A program made the translations under genes and the position numbers. From Paratrimastix pyriformis (lineage: Eukaryota > Preaxostyla > Paratrimastigidae), in the NCBI GenBank assembly GCA_027972325.1, contig JAPMOS010000160.1, forward strand, positions 1 through 64,000: a stretch of 64,000 nt of DNA, written 5' to 3'. The notes under the pieces were generated by a model. The model was given only the letters and a program-made list of their open reading frames with translations, was not told the origin of the DNA and ran no database searches. This document shows positions 34,641 to 46,340 of the stretch, in pieces; the first letter of the stretch is position 1; each line of letters opens with the position of its first letter.

Positions 34641-35749
34641 ATCTGTGTGCCCACTTCAGCTCGGGCTCCTCCACCCGCACCTCCACCTCCTCACACCCGC
34701 CCGCAGTGCCTCCCATCGCCTCCACATTGCCTCGTCCCACTTGCCCGCTTTCATCCCTTCTTGCCCCCGTTTCGGTCCAGGTGCCTCTCCGCCCCCTCTT
34801 CTTGTCGCTGGCTTCAACATGCATCTGTTCGCCATCCCCTTGCTCGTCGGGCTTCCCTTTCTTGGCGGCCTCACACCCCGGCTCGCTTCGGCGTTTCCTG
34901 TTCGCCGCGACCACCAGCTTTCCTCCTTGCCCCACCATCAGCTTGGCTTGTCTCATCTTCCTCTTCGGGTCTGGGATCCGTGATCCTCCCACCATCCTCC
35001 TCTCTTGCCTCTATCCCGTCCCGCCCTCTCGGCTCTCCTCTTTTCCTGTTCCGTCCTTGCCCTCTTTCGATCTCTTTCTGCCACTTCTTCCTCTCGGATC
35101 CTCCTTAACAACATATTCCGTCTCCACTTTGTTCCCCCACACACACACCCGCTCCTTGATGGCCTCCACGTACTGCGGCATCGTGCCCTTCCACTGAAAC
35201 CTACCGCCCACAATCAGGTCAGCCACACTCCTGATGCCCTCTTCATGAGTGTCTGCCTGTGCCGCTTGGTGATTTTGCATGGCTCTGCCAGCTCCTCCAG
35301 TGTTGTCGGCATTCCCCATTCCAGCATCACGCCGCACCCTTGTTGGTCTGCCACCCTGCCCAGCAGTTGCGTAAGCACCATCATGTCGTGCACATCCACC
35401 GGGTCCTTGAGACCCATCCACCTCATCCTCCCGGGAAGAAGAGCACCTCCGCCGGGTCACATTTCCCCAAGCACCCACCAATCTCCCGAAATACTCGTGC
35501 ATAGCGCTGTTGAAGAATCTCAAGGTCCTTCTGCGGCATGGGGCACTGCCTCGCCGTATATTGCAGGCACGTCGACACGCACTGTTGATCATCTGCACCA
35601 TCAACCTCGGGGACCTTCTTGTCCATCAGCCTGTGCAGCCTCCCACATTTTCTGGATGACCTTCTCCGTGTTGATCTTCATGTTCATCTCCTCGTCTATC
35701 AAATTCCCAGGTACCGGATGGCCCCACCCTTCTGCTGGACCTTGATGAC

Positions 35750-36742
35750 TCGACCTCACCCAGGTCCAGGTCCGTCTTGCTCTTCACCCCCCACAGGTAG
35801 TCACACTTGGTCCCGACAGCTGCATACCCGCCTCCTCCACCTTCCGTCTCACTGTGTTGACCAACCGTACCATCTGCTCCTTGGTTCGAGTGACCAGCAT
35901 GACATCGTCAGCAAAGGCAAGGACTTTCACCTTCCTTCCACTATCCAGGATATACCCACCTTCCTTTCGCACCTCTGCCAGCACTTCCTCCATGATGAGA
36001 TAAATAGCAGACATGAAAGCGGGTCCCCTGACTGATCTCTCTATCTCATAGCTCTCCGTCAGGCCGAAACCCGTGATGACTTTGGCCTTCCTCCTCGTAC
36101 AGACTATCCACATACCTGATGAATGCCTCCTCCACCCCCATCCGTCTCAGTCCCCTCCTCAGTGCGTCCATGTCCACTGTATCATAGGCCTTTTTGATAT
36201 CTAACGAGCACATGTGGAATTCCCTGCCTCCCATAATTTTCGAGTCAGTGAGCACTCCCATAATTTCTGCAATTGGGGTCTCAATCCTTCTCCCTCTCAG
36301 AAACCCAAACTGCTCCTCCCAAACACATTCCTTTGCACGCACCATTCTTGGAACCGCGACGCCACCACCTGCAATCCCTTCAAAAGACCTGTATCAAAGT
36401 GATTGGCCTTCTGCCTGCAGGGTCCCCAGGGTGTTCTGTCTGCGACTTCGTGGCCATGAACACCGAACTGACCTTGAGCTCCTGCGGCACCTCACTCCGC
36501 TCCAACATCTCATTGTATCTCCTCCCCAACCACTCTTTGATCTCTTCCCCACAGGCATGGATCATCTCTGCCGTCACCCCATCCGGGCCCGCCGCCTTAC
36601 CATCGGGAGCGCCCCAGGATTGTCTCAACATCATGCGTTGTGAGGGGCCATGATCACCCTCCCTTCTTCCTGCGGCCTTCCTTCTGGCACCCGCCCACCC
36701 CAGGCCCACCATCTCTTGCCAGGTCCGCCATGAACCCTCCAT
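35750..36742 (-). pseudogene. LINE reverse transcriptase
   Basis: Motifs on the minus strand in order: AAGPDGVTAEMI (about 36590-36550), RRPITLI (about 36410), FGFLRGRRIETPI (about 36310), the motif A block MCSLDIKKAYDTVD (about 36210-36170) and the catalytic LAFADDVMLV (about 35925-35895). The frame changes between the motif A and FADD blocks. The thumb and an extended region follow toward RNase H (34.9-35.7 kb). Confidence 0.85.
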
Positions 36743-37256
36743 CCATTCTTAACCAGACTCCGGATCTGTGACCACTTTATCCACCTTTCCCTCCGCATTC
36801 TTAGTTGCATACGACGTCACCGGCGCCACCCGTCTGTCATGATGCCCTTATATATGCGCTTGCGCTTCCCTTCCAACGCCCGATCCCTCTTCCTGGGTAC
36901 GCCTCTCATTTTGGCCAACTGCTTCTGCATTTCCCTCCTCAGGCTCGGGTCCCGCTCCGCCATCGCCATCCGTCTCAGCTTCTTCATGCGATGGGGTTCA
37001 TAATCCCTGTCTGTGTTGGCCACGTCCGGAACCAAACACCTTCCCCGCCGTCTCCCGCAGGATCCACTCATCTGCTCGAACGATGGGTCCGCCCCCTTCT
37101 CCATCGCCTTCCGAAGCAATTCCGCCACTTTCTCCCGGTACGTGCGCATCTTCCCCACCATCCCTTCATACTCATCCTTCCTCTTCTCCCGCAGCAACGC
37201 ATCCAGGTCCGACCTGGACGGGCAGATCTTCCTCACGTTCCCATGCCGGCCTTAGA

Positions 37257-37818
37257 TCAGTCACGACCATGTGATGGTCTGTGACTTCTGCAGTGAACCT
37301 CCTCATTTCTCCACACCCACATATTGTCCAGCATTCGTGCCATCGTCCCCTGCGTTGCCAAGCAAGGTCCAGCCTGGCCTCCCTTCCCCTTGCCCTCCTC
37401 CTCCACCTCCCCCTTCCCTCCTTTCTTCTTGTTGCTTTTGTGTGATCTCGTTCTGCTTACCCACCATCTTCGCCGTGTCATGGCCAGCATCTCCTGCTCC
37501 CCAACCTCCTTAGCCCAGCTATTCGCGTCCGTGTACCACCACGCCCCTCCCCTCAGCTGCTCCCTCCGCCATGCACTCTTCCAGCCTCCTGATAATGACA
37601 TTCCTTACCCTCACCTTGTCCTCTCCCTCCCCAGTTGGGTAGTACAGATTTATGAGCCTCAGGTTGGTCTTCCCCTCCGACCAATCGAGAAACATCAAGT
37701 AGCCAGTCTGCTTGACCAAATTCCTTCCCTCCTCCCTCACGCCAGCGCCCTCAGGTTGGCCTCCTTGCCCATAACTGCTTCTCACCCTGGAATTCCTCCT
37801 CCTCCGCCTTCTCGTCAT
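37257..37818 (-). pseudogene. LINE endonuclease region (C-terminal part)
   Basis: TNLRLINLYYPT (about 37660-37620) and RGVVVHGRE, then WRNEEVH and a TDHHMVVTDLRP-like motif near 37260, fit the second half of an apurinic-type endonuclease (strand-N-x-Y and SDHxxV motifs). It is split between frames and the N-terminal half was not recognised. Confidence 0.5.
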
Positions 37819-38215
37819 ATGTCTTCTCGATATCCCTCATCTTTGCCACCTGCCTCTTCTTCCTTGTCGCGTCCTTCTTCCCGCGCTTCTTCCGCAACGC
37901 TCTGCTCATCCGTCCCCAGGATACCTGGGCACAGGTAGAGTCCCCCGTTACCGGGCGCACCCTGTGCCCCTCATGCTCTTCCCGGGTCTTCACCTCTCCC
38001 CGCCTTACCCGTCTCCCTCTTCGTCCCCCCTTGTGCCCTCCCGTCTGCCCCCTTCTTTTCTCCCCCCCCCAAAACCGGTCCCCACATCGAACGCTGCATT
38101 CTCGACCCCATCCCTGCCCCGCCACATAAAGAAAGATGTCGCCATTCTTCGTCTCTTCCTCGCCCACCTCCCTCACCACGCTGTCATCGAAGCGCCACCA
38201 TGCCCTCAATCCTCT

Positions 38216-39064
38216 TCACCGCCACCCAATGTCGCCCCCTCCTCTCCTTTCGCAGAACTCCGCCGCCGCCTCCAGGCGGTAATTCGTGCCAAGAACTTCC
38301 ACGGGGTCAGGCTGCACCCGCCACTGCGACTGGTCCACCCTGCCGTCCCGCCGATCGCGAACCACCTGGACCACCATGACATCCTCCATGCCCACCGCCC
38401 GTTCCTCCTGCGCGTGCCACCGATCGGCACCACACTCTGGGCACCTCTTCCGCACCCGTCCGTCCGCCATCACCACCTTCCGGACCGCTTCACTCATTCT
38501 GTCACCGTCCCTCTCCAGACGCACCACCAGGCAGTCCCGCTCCTTTCGCGGCCCTCGCTCACCCTTCCGCATTCCTGACAGACGTGCCACCCTCATCCGC
38601 GCTCCTGTCGGGATCCGAGCTTTCCTCAGCAGGTCCGCCACCGCATCCTGCATCCCATCATGAAGCTCATCCAGCCCATCAATCCCCTTCTCCCAGATTG
38701 CCTGCTCCACCCGGGTCTCCCCAATCACCCTCTCACAACATCGAACAACTGCCCGGCCCCCACCGCTTCCACCACCTGGAGCTGTTGCCACCAACAACAG
38801 TGGCCCTTCATTACACTCCTCTGTACCTCCGACCCCGCCCCTGCGACAAGCCAACCCATCAACTTCCTCCAGCTCGCCACCACCGCCAAACAACTCGCCC
38901 GGTCGCTCCATCATCCCTCCATCCGTCAATCTCCCACTGTCACGTCCCCTCCCCCTCCTTCTCCTCCCGCCTCGTCCTCGTGCCTCTTCGGGCCAGTCTC
39001 TTTGCCTGCCACTCCTCCCCTCCCAGTCCGCCAGCTGGGATCCTGCCCCCACCCCAAAGCCCAA
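38216..39064 (-). pseudogene. LINE ORF1-like protein
   Basis: A 282-codon minus-strand frame. It includes a helical segment (QAIWEKGIDGLDELHDGMQD), RKERDCLVVRLERDGDRM, and a small cysteine/histidine cluster CPECGADRWH. A related sequence occurs on the plus strand at 47.4-47.9 kb (SDLTVRLERDFEKM). The role is presumably nucleic-acid binding. The upstream Gly/Arg-rich part is low complexity. Confidence 0.55.
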
Positions 39065-40153
39065 ACCTCCGCCGCTCCATCATCCACACCCACTCCTTCC
39101 GCCGCCTCGCTAGAGCCGCGTCGATTTCCCACTCTCCGATTCACGCCCGCACCTCCCATTGAGCCATCGCCACCAGTAAACAGATTCCCACCCATCGATT
39201 CCCCCCAAATAGATTCGTTTGGTCCAATAACGATGTCCTCGCCTCCCCTTCATCTGAGCCCAGAGCCTGTGGTATTCCCCGCCCCCCTCGCTTGGATCAG
39301 TCGATCAGGGCCATCTTCCAAAAACAAAGCCCCGCATGAACACGCACAACCTACCAACACTACCTATCAAAATCGTCAAAAGGATATCCACCAAACCGCC
39401 ATCATTCCCTGCCAACTCATGCAGAGACCCGTCCGCCCAACTCCGGCCGAAGATTCCCTCCCCGGGGGTGCTCAACTGGCAGTAGCAAGCTGCCCCATCA
39501 GTTTCCTCCACCGTCCGCTCTACCCCATTCCTCTGTTTCAATTCCCCGGTCTTTTTTTCACCAAATCAGATCCCCATCCGCTCGTTCTTCTTCCTCCTAC
39601 GCTGCCCTCTCCGGCTGGCCGATTCCCCACCGATCGCCACGTTTCCTTTGCCACGCCTCCTTCTTCCTTTGGTCCGTCCCCAACATTATTCTATTATCAC
39701 AGCTCCTCCATTTCTGATACAGCAGCCGTCCCCACCCGCAGGCCGGCCCCTGATCATGTTGCCCAAGTTCACACCCATTTTCTCCAGTCTGTGTAACAAA
39801 CCACCACTTCACCCACCATTTTCCTTCAATAAGATCGATCGTGCCTCCCCGTAGGAGTGGCCCAACGACGATACTGCGTTTTGTCCAGCTCAATACGTAC
39901 CATCCGTAAGTAAGGACTGAATCCAGTCGTAACCATCCCGTACCCTTTATGAATATATAATGGTTGCTCAAGGCATGTTTTCAAAAGATTCAGATTGAAA
40001 ACACAACACCTCAAACCAAATCACAGCAACCCCTTGGCCGCCACGCACCACAGTCCGCCGAACGGCCCCCATATTGCTGCTGCTTCTCCCTCGCCAGCCG
40101 GTCTCGTTCCTCGGGATCGACCACCAATAACCACGTACCGTCCCAGCGACCAG

Positions 40154-41023
40154 TCAGGCTTGTCCCTTCCTGGCAATGGTCGCTGGGCGATTGAAGGCCA
40201 GGCTCGCCAACCAGGCCTCGACAGCCGGCACAGTCGCCAGATCCCGACGGCGCAGCATCGCCAGCTTCTTGTTAGGGCGGCACCTCGACCCGCACTTCGG
40301 AGGCACCACGGTAATGGGCCATCTCGGGTTGGCATCCCGGCGCGGGAACCACTTCGGCATTTCTTCTTCTCCCTCCGCAAAGCTGACTTGAAAGATCGCG
40401 GGCATTAACTTGAACACCCTCAGAGAATCTACCAAAACCATAACACCCCTTCTCCATAGCACAACACAAACCTTTCCTTCCCAACCAAGTCGCCACATCC
40501 TCTTCACTGGCCTCCGTCGGAAAGCCAGCAAGCGTCGCCTTGAAGAGCGTTGTCGCGTGATGATGTCCGGCTGGAATTCAGTCGCCACAGCCACAATAGG
40601 CCTCACAGTAGCATGAAACTTCTGGCCAAGTTCCTCAACCCTTGTGAACTGCTCGGCCGTCGGACGATCGAATAGAATTGAGAATTCGGGGAACGACCCT
40701 CCACCGCGGCGCCCGCAAAGACGCCTGAATTCAGCAGGACAGAGGATTCCCATCAGGGAACAAGAGCGTAGCCCCAATAGCCTGCAGCACAAAAGATCGT
40801 CAGGATCACTCCAGGCCGCCGGCCCCAACTCAGGGCGCTTCGTTTGCGGCACTCAATCAAACAGACCTGATCCCAACATGGGCTCTCCCTCATCCTTGCA
40901 GGAGCCGCCGCCTCCGCCGCACTCTTCTCGGCCGCACGCTTGTGTTGTTGCACGGGCAGCCTCTTGCGCAGCCGCCTCCTTCTCAACATCAGACATAGTC
41001 ACAGATTCAGAATCAGCCATCTT
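40154..41023 (-). CDS. Small spliced gene with an RRM-like segment
   Basis: The final segment is open to a TGA at 40154 (MPKWFPRRDANPRWPITVVP ... FNRPATIARKGQA). Upstream, EFSILFDRPTAEQFTRVEEL can be spliced in phase 0 (donor GTGAGG near 40612, acceptor CTTCAAG near 40548) to ATLAGFPTEASEEDVATWLG, which resembles the first strand and helix of an RNA recognition motif. A start MADSESVTMSDVEKEAAAQE at 41023 precedes an intron with donor GTCTGT and acceptor GTGCTGCAG, but that joint is not phase-consistent in my reading. The product is probably an RNA-binding protein; exon details are uncertain. Confidence 0.45.
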
Positions 41024-42240
41024 CTGCGGAGAAATTCAAACGTTGAAGGTCAACTCGACCCCGGGAAAAACCGGAGGACCAAGTTCGGCCCCCAGTGGCG
41101 ACCCGTGCCCGCGCCGCAGAAGGACACCGGCAAGCGAACTCCGAACCCGAGACCCGGCACCGGCCGACGACCTGATCCACCCTCACCTCCCCAGCGCCCT
41201 GCTTCCGGCGTACTACCTTGACGAGGTTGACGGGTTTCCCCGGCCCCACGCCCAAGGGACCCGTCCAGTCCCACAACCTGCCACATCGACTCGTCCTCCT
41301 GCGGCTCCTGTGACGCCAGAAGAACAGCGCTTGGATGGAATCTACCTGAAGATGTTGCCCCGGCCCCACGCCCAAGAACCCGCCCAGTCCACGCCGCATC
41401 GACTCTTCCTGCGCCGCCTCTCCCAGGGCCGCCACGAGGCAACAACTCCTCCTCCGCTCCAGCCCCCGCGCTGGTTCGATAACAATGGGTCTCGGCCTGG
41501 TCACCCTCCACCAGGTCGGGGTAATTTGCGCGCGCAGCGACATTTCTCATTTTCCCTTAGCCATCAGGGATGGCGCTATGCGCACCCACACCCGGGCATC
41601 ACGGATGGCAGCGGTTGGCGAGGTCCGGCGGGCACCTTCCCGTTCGAGCAGGTCCTACCTCTGGGACCTGCGGAGATCGAGTGGTGAGTGACACCCCACT
41701 CTTGGTGCCGCTTTTCTTTCCCGCGTATCTGACCCCTTCCTCCATCCAGGTCTTGCACCCGCGCTCGGAGTCCCCAATCTGCCTGCCTGTCCATTCAGCC
41801 CGCCCTGGCCCACCACCACCCCACCGCCGCCGCCACCGCCACCGCCGCCGCCACCACCACCACCGCCGCCACCACCACCACCGCCACCACCGCCGCCGCC
41901 GCCACGCCGCCACCGCCGCCACCTCCGCCACCGCCGCCACCGCGCGCGCTGCCACCGCCATCATCCGCTCCTCCTCCCCTCCGTCACCTCCCGGGCATCT
42001 CAGCCGAGACTCGCGCCGCGAAGACGGCTTCCCGCCGCCTGCTGGCCACGAGGCTATCCCACCCACGCTGCTCAGCCCGACTGTGCATGCAGTCGTCCGC
42101 CTGGGGTGGCTTCAGCCGTGGGCCGACCTCTCCCCAAGCGCCCACGGGCAAACCCAGGGCTACTCCCCAAATATGTACTGTTCCAGGGTTTCTGTGGACG
42201 CTATAGACATTGAATTTCTATAGAAAAAAGCCCGACGCTG
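41024..42240. other. GC-rich region with (CCGCCA)n microsatellite
   Basis: Proline- and arginine-rich open frames run on both strands but no domain is seen. A CCG/CCA trinucleotide tract lies at about 41812-41950. The upstream exons of the RRM-like gene could lie here. A 23-bp segment TGCCCCGGCCCCACGCCCAA-like occurs twice (near 41240 and 41355). Confidence 0.4.
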
Positions 42241-42356
42241 GCCTCCGGGTTTTCGTGGACAGACCCTCCCACTCGGCCTGTCTGTAGTGAGGGCCGCGGG
42301 TTTTCATGAACAGACCCTCCCAAATCCTCCTTGCTTCACTTTCACCTTGCTTACCC

Positions 42357-42549
42357 CTGACGCACTTCCTCCTCCTTTTTTCGAGAAAACGTCGAGCCTC
42401 TAATTTCGGATCAAAGAGAACCAGATTCATTACTCGTCTTCGTCTTCGTCTTCGCGGGCTTGGCGTTGTAGTCGTTGTTGCCAGTGTCGTCATCCGAATA
42501 TCGCCGGCAAACCATTCATCTTCGTCATCATCCTGGCTACCGGCACGTT
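42357..42549 (-). repeat. Duplicated low-complexity locus (copy 2)
   Basis: Inverted copy of 219-405 without the LINE insertion; here the shared sequence continues into unrelated DNA at the point where the LINE starts in copy 1. Confidence 0.7.
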
Positions 42550-42566
42550 NNNNNNNNNNNNNNNNN
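42550..42566. other. Assembly gap (17 N)
   Basis: A run of N sits at the edge of the pyrimidine-rich minisatellite. The true repeat length and the junction between the two flanks are unknown. Confidence 1.
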
Positions 42567-43080
42567 CCCCCTCTGCCCCCATCCACCCTCTGCTCCCCAT
42601 CCACCCCCCTCTGCTCCCCATCCACCCCCTCTGCTCTCCATCCACCCCCTCTGCTCCCTCCACCCCCTCTGCTCCCCATCCACCCCCTCTGCTCTCCATC
42701 CACCCCCTCTGCTCCCCATCCACCCCCTCTGCTCCCCATCCACCCCTCTGCTCCCCATCCACCCCCTCTGCTCCCCATCCACCCCCTCTGCTCCCCATCC
42801 ACCCCCTCTGCTCCCCATCCACCTCTGCCCTCCCACCCTCTGCCTCCATCCACCCCCCTCTTCTCCCCATCCACCCCCCCTCTCCCCCACCCCTCTGCTC
42901 TCCATCCACCCCCCTCTGCCCTCCATCCACCCCCCTCTGCCCTCCATCCACCCCCTCTGCCCTCCATCCACCCCCTCTGCTCTCCATCCACCCCCCTCTG
43001 CTCTCCATCCACCCCCTCTGCTCTCCATCCACCCCCCTCTGCTCCCTCCACCCCCTCTCCTCCACCCTCTCCACCCCTCC
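42567..43080. repeat. Pyrimidine-rich minisatellite, second array
   Basis: Same unit as 4371-4935 (CATCCACCCCCTCTGCTC), about 25 copies, here more regular. Long glycine/tryptophan-rich antisense frames are by-products of the repeat. Confidence 0.95.
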
Positions 43081-43593
43081 TCCACTCTCCCCTCTCCTCC
43101 CCTCTCCTCCCCAGCTCCCGCCCTCTGCTTCCCATCCCCCGCCTCTGCTCCCCTCTTCTCCCCATCCACCCCTCCCTTCCCCATCCAACCCCTCCGCGCC
43201 CCATCCACTCCCCTCCATCCTTCGCCTCCCCTCTGCAGCAGACCCTCGGCCCCAAAGCGCAACTGCGCGGGCATGGTGGGCACATGCACCCTTCGCCTCC
43301 CTCCACTTTCGCGCCTTCTCTGCTTCTTGCGACGGAGTCGGATTGTCCTTCATTTTTGAACTTTCGTGTTTCGCGCAGAATGCAAGCGGCCAGACCGCCA
43401 CGCCGCCACGCCGCCACGCCACGCCATGTCTCCCGGGCCTTCATCCGCGGCCAACACTAATGTGGCCAACACTAATGAGCATCCCGGGCAAACAGGCTCC
43501 AGCCACCTGCACCCAACCGTCACCTCCCGCCCCCTTCCGACCCCTGATCATCTGGAACATGAGGCAGTAGTCCAGCTGGAACTTGTTTGCTTT
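43070..43593. repeat. Segment duplicated at 6120-6654
   Basis: Same order and orientation as the earlier copy, a few percent diverged, leading directly into the tRNA-like repeat. Confidence 0.75.
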
Positions 43594-43853
43594 TGATGGG
43601 AAGGGCTGGGGTTCGATTCACGCGCAGATCAGTATTTTTACTTTTAGTTTGGTGGCGCCTGGGATCGAACCCGTGACCTTTGGGTTCTTACCCCGACACT
43701 CTCCCCGCTGCACCACCCCCGGGCGCCCTGTGCTGAAAATTAGCCAAGCGTTAGCCAATTTTTTAGCCTAGCCATTGCTTAGCCAGTGCCAAAGTAGTTA
43801 GCCGAGGCATTGGCTAATTTTGGCTAATTTTGGCTAATTTTTTTCCGCCATGT
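43594..43853 (-). repeat. SINE-like repeat with tRNA-derived segment, copy 2
   Basis: 43654-43727 on the minus strand is 74 nt, tRNA length. It has GGCGCC at both ends (able to pair), box A TGGTGCAGCGG, and box B GGTTCGATCCC. The T-loop is one base short and the T-stem has two mismatches, so it is not a working tRNA. The TTAGCCAA / GGCTAATTTT block and T run end at 43853, exactly where the other copy ends. Confidence 0.65.
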
Positions 43854-43918
43854 TGAGTTTTGAATTCCTGTGCCCTGATTTTTGCGTCGATTCTCTTGCT
43901 GCCTTTTGCTATTTTCCA

Positions 43919-44922
43919 ATGAACAAGACTGAAGAACAATCTGGGGTGACGATGGAGCAAATGGAAGAAGCCGGGAAGATCGAGGAGAGGAAACGGGATG
44001 CAGAAGCAGCTGTTGCGCAATCGGAGGCTGCGAGCAAAAGAGACGTGAGGGTAAGGTCGGTATATTTCGCTTTTGTGGTGGGGTGAGGGGGGGACCTGCA
44101 TCGGGTCCTGGCCCTATCAATGTGATCGTGGTCTTACTGGTGGTTTGTTGGATGATGTCTCTTCTGTCGCAGAGAGTCCGTGTTCCGGTTCGGTTCAAGA
44201 AGCCTCTGGACTCGTCCTCGCCCAACTATCGGAACTTGACATTGGCAATGGAGAGGGACGGTTTCGCTGAGCCGCTTGTGGAGGGTTCCTACCCCTCCTT
44301 TGAGGTGCTCATCTATGAAGACGATTTGGATTTATTGGACAAGTTCTGTGGGGTGAAGGGATTGGACATCCTGGACCACCGAATGGAGGAATTACCTGAG
44401 TCGCGCTCAGCCACTACGATTGTGGGGACTTCTCCTGGAGTTGCTTCTGAAAGCGATTCGGGAAGCCAATCCTGGCTGTTTGTGACTGGGAAACAAGTTC
44501 ATGGCAAGGTCTGTCAGGTGGGGTTGGGAATGATCATCTCTTGGTAGGTGCAAGACCCTATGATGAAGGTGTTCCGGGTGCTGTGTGTGGTGAGGGGCCC
44601 GCCAGTGTGGCCATCGGTCGTGGCGGGTCGCCGGCCGATTTTTGCCGGGGAGCGGCCGGAGCAGTTCGAGAATGTGCCTGGCAAGACGGTCATCGTGCTG
44701 AGGCCGGCCGGTTGCAGATCGGTGGCCGACGTGATGCGGTGGTTTGCGACGAGCGGTCTCACCGCCCCGGACCAAATCAAACTGAAGGATCGCGATTTGG
44801 ATTCGGGGCGGTGGGACGGGGGCTTCGTCCTCCGCATCCCGACCGACGAGGTCCCCAGGGCCCGGGCTATGGCGCGGAGGGGCAGGAAGTGGGGCTGTTG
44901 TTGTTGCGGATACGGGCGGGCT
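43919..44922 (+). CDS. Unidentified spliced gene, three exons seen
   Basis: Exons: 43919-44050 (MNKTEEQSG, charged helix EEAGKIEERKRDAEAAVAQ; donor GTAAGG), 44173-44508 (RVRVPVRFKKPLDS, acidic YEDDLDLLDKF; donor GTCTGT) and 44548-44922 (KTVIVLRPAGCRSVADVMRW, DGGFVLRIPTDEV, then a CCCC cluster; donor GTGAGT). All joints are phase 0 and the second intron is 39 bp. The last donor implies more exons downstream that I could not place. The third exon has an alpha/beta look and a basic, cysteine-rich end. The 5' end abuts the SINE-like repeat, which may supply the leader. No family was recognised. Confidence 0.6.
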
Positions 44923-46340
44923 GTGAGTGAAGTAGCTGGGCGGGTTGTGGATGGGCGCGTGGGGGTGGGCAGCTGCTGTGATCATCGGCCCCCTATTTCT
45001 CCCTGTCCTTCTGTGTTGGTACTGTCTGAAAACGAGTGGAAGGGAGCTGGTGAAGGGTGCAGAAAGGGGACTGGGTGGAGAATAATGGAAGGGGTGGGCG
45101 CAATTGGAGAGGTGGATCGTGTAATTGCGAGTATTGTTTGGGGGCACGATGTATTGAATACCGAAAAACGAGGGGAAAGGGGGCGAGGGGAAATGGGAAA
45201 AGGGAGAGAAAGGGGTGGGGGCTTGGTTGGAATGAGGAGGGGAATCATTATGCAACTGAGGGGTGGAATAGATGGTGGAAGTGGTGGAGAGGTGGAAGGT
45301 AAAATTGGAGTGGGTGGAGATATCACAGACAAGAAGGAGGGGAACGGGTGGGGGAATTAATAAAGGGGTAAATGTAGTTGATCCTAAAGAGAGGGGCGAA
45401 GCGTGGTTGTCTGGGTTGGATAAAGACTGGTAATGAGAACTGGGAATGCTGGTACGGGGATGGGGAAGACCTATGGAGGGAGCGAAGGGGCCGGTGGTGG
45501 ACGGGAGAGAGATGGGATCAGGAGGGTTGGCGGGGGTTGGGATGGCTGTTTTCTCCCGCGTTTTCTGGTGGGCTGAGCGCCCCTACTTTCCAACTGTGGT
45601 TGGATGGTGTGCCGGCTTGGTGCGGTGGCTGCATTGGGTGGCGGCTGCCCTCAGGTTGGTGTGGTATGTCTAGCCGATGTCTCGTTGGTCTGTGGATGGA
45701 GGAAGATGGATGGAGAGTTTCTAATCATGCTTTGATCATAGTCTCCCGGCTGGACAAAGTGCTTTGCCTCGGAGGTGGGCCCTGTCCGGTGTCGGAAATA
45801 ACTACCGGTTTGTTGGTTGTTGGGACGTCTGGCAGCGGCTCATCCTTAGAATTTCAGATATCTGGCCCCCTGAGATGCCTGTCTGACCGTCTGGTCAGAT
45901 GGAAGATCCTTCTCTGGGATGTTGCTGATGCGGCACGCTCTTTGGGAGAGAGTCTGTCTTTCTGGTATTCTTTTTTGTCATTTTCAGAAATTTTTAGGAA
46001 TGTGGCCGCTCCAATGCCTGCATCCGCACAAAACCTCCGAATGAATGGGCAACTTTGGACGACGTCTGAAGGTCTGTGTAAGTATTCGTTTATTACAGTT
46101 TACTCATTCTCTGAGATCGATGATCTCGGTAGGACTGGTGGTGACGCTAGGGCCGGTCAAGGGGTCAACGGTCAAACCAGGACCCCCTTAACACCCGCAG
46201 CGGTTCCTGCGGGTGCTGGAGAGGAGGGGGCCGCTGTGCTACGTCGGCGGGATGCCCTAGGGATCGTTACCCCTGGGGTGGCCAGAGAGAGGGTCGAGGA
46301 CAACCTGGCTAAAATGTGGCAGGCAAACCTCACCGTGTAC
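44923..46340. other. Region without a confident gene
   Basis: Purine-rich, with a long plus-strand open frame from 45378 into the following minisatellite. A possible exon (ATG at 46012, MPASAQNLRMNGQLW, donor GTCTGT after TCTGAAG) lies before it, with an acceptor-like CTCGGTAG near 46130. Coding is possible but unproven. Confidence 0.4.

Larger units (their letters stand above)
32442..39840 (-). mobile_element. LINE copy 2, near full length
   Basis: This non-LTR retrotransposon is read right to left. It has an ORF1-like region (38.2-39.1 kb), an apurinic-type endonuclease region (37.25-37.8 kb), a reverse transcriptase (35.75-36.75 kb), an extended thumb/linker, RNase H, a CCHC-like finger, a methyltransferase-like C-terminal domain, a 3' UTR, a hairpin and (CA)n. 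Endonuclease plus RNase H places it near the I/Tad/R1 groups. Coding spans several frames, so this copy is inactive or carries sequencing errors. The 5' boundary is approximate; similarity to other copies is not available beyond about 39.1 kb. Confidence 0.85.

Noticed and set aside
43654-43727. tRNA gene on the minus strand
   Set aside because: It has A and B boxes and tRNA length, but a short T-loop, mismatched T-stem and no sound anticodon arm; it lies within a repeated module. The same judgement applies to 63045-63120.
44982-45332. Pro/Ser-rich minus-strand frame of 116 codons
   Set aside because: Simple antisense of a purine-rich tract, no features.
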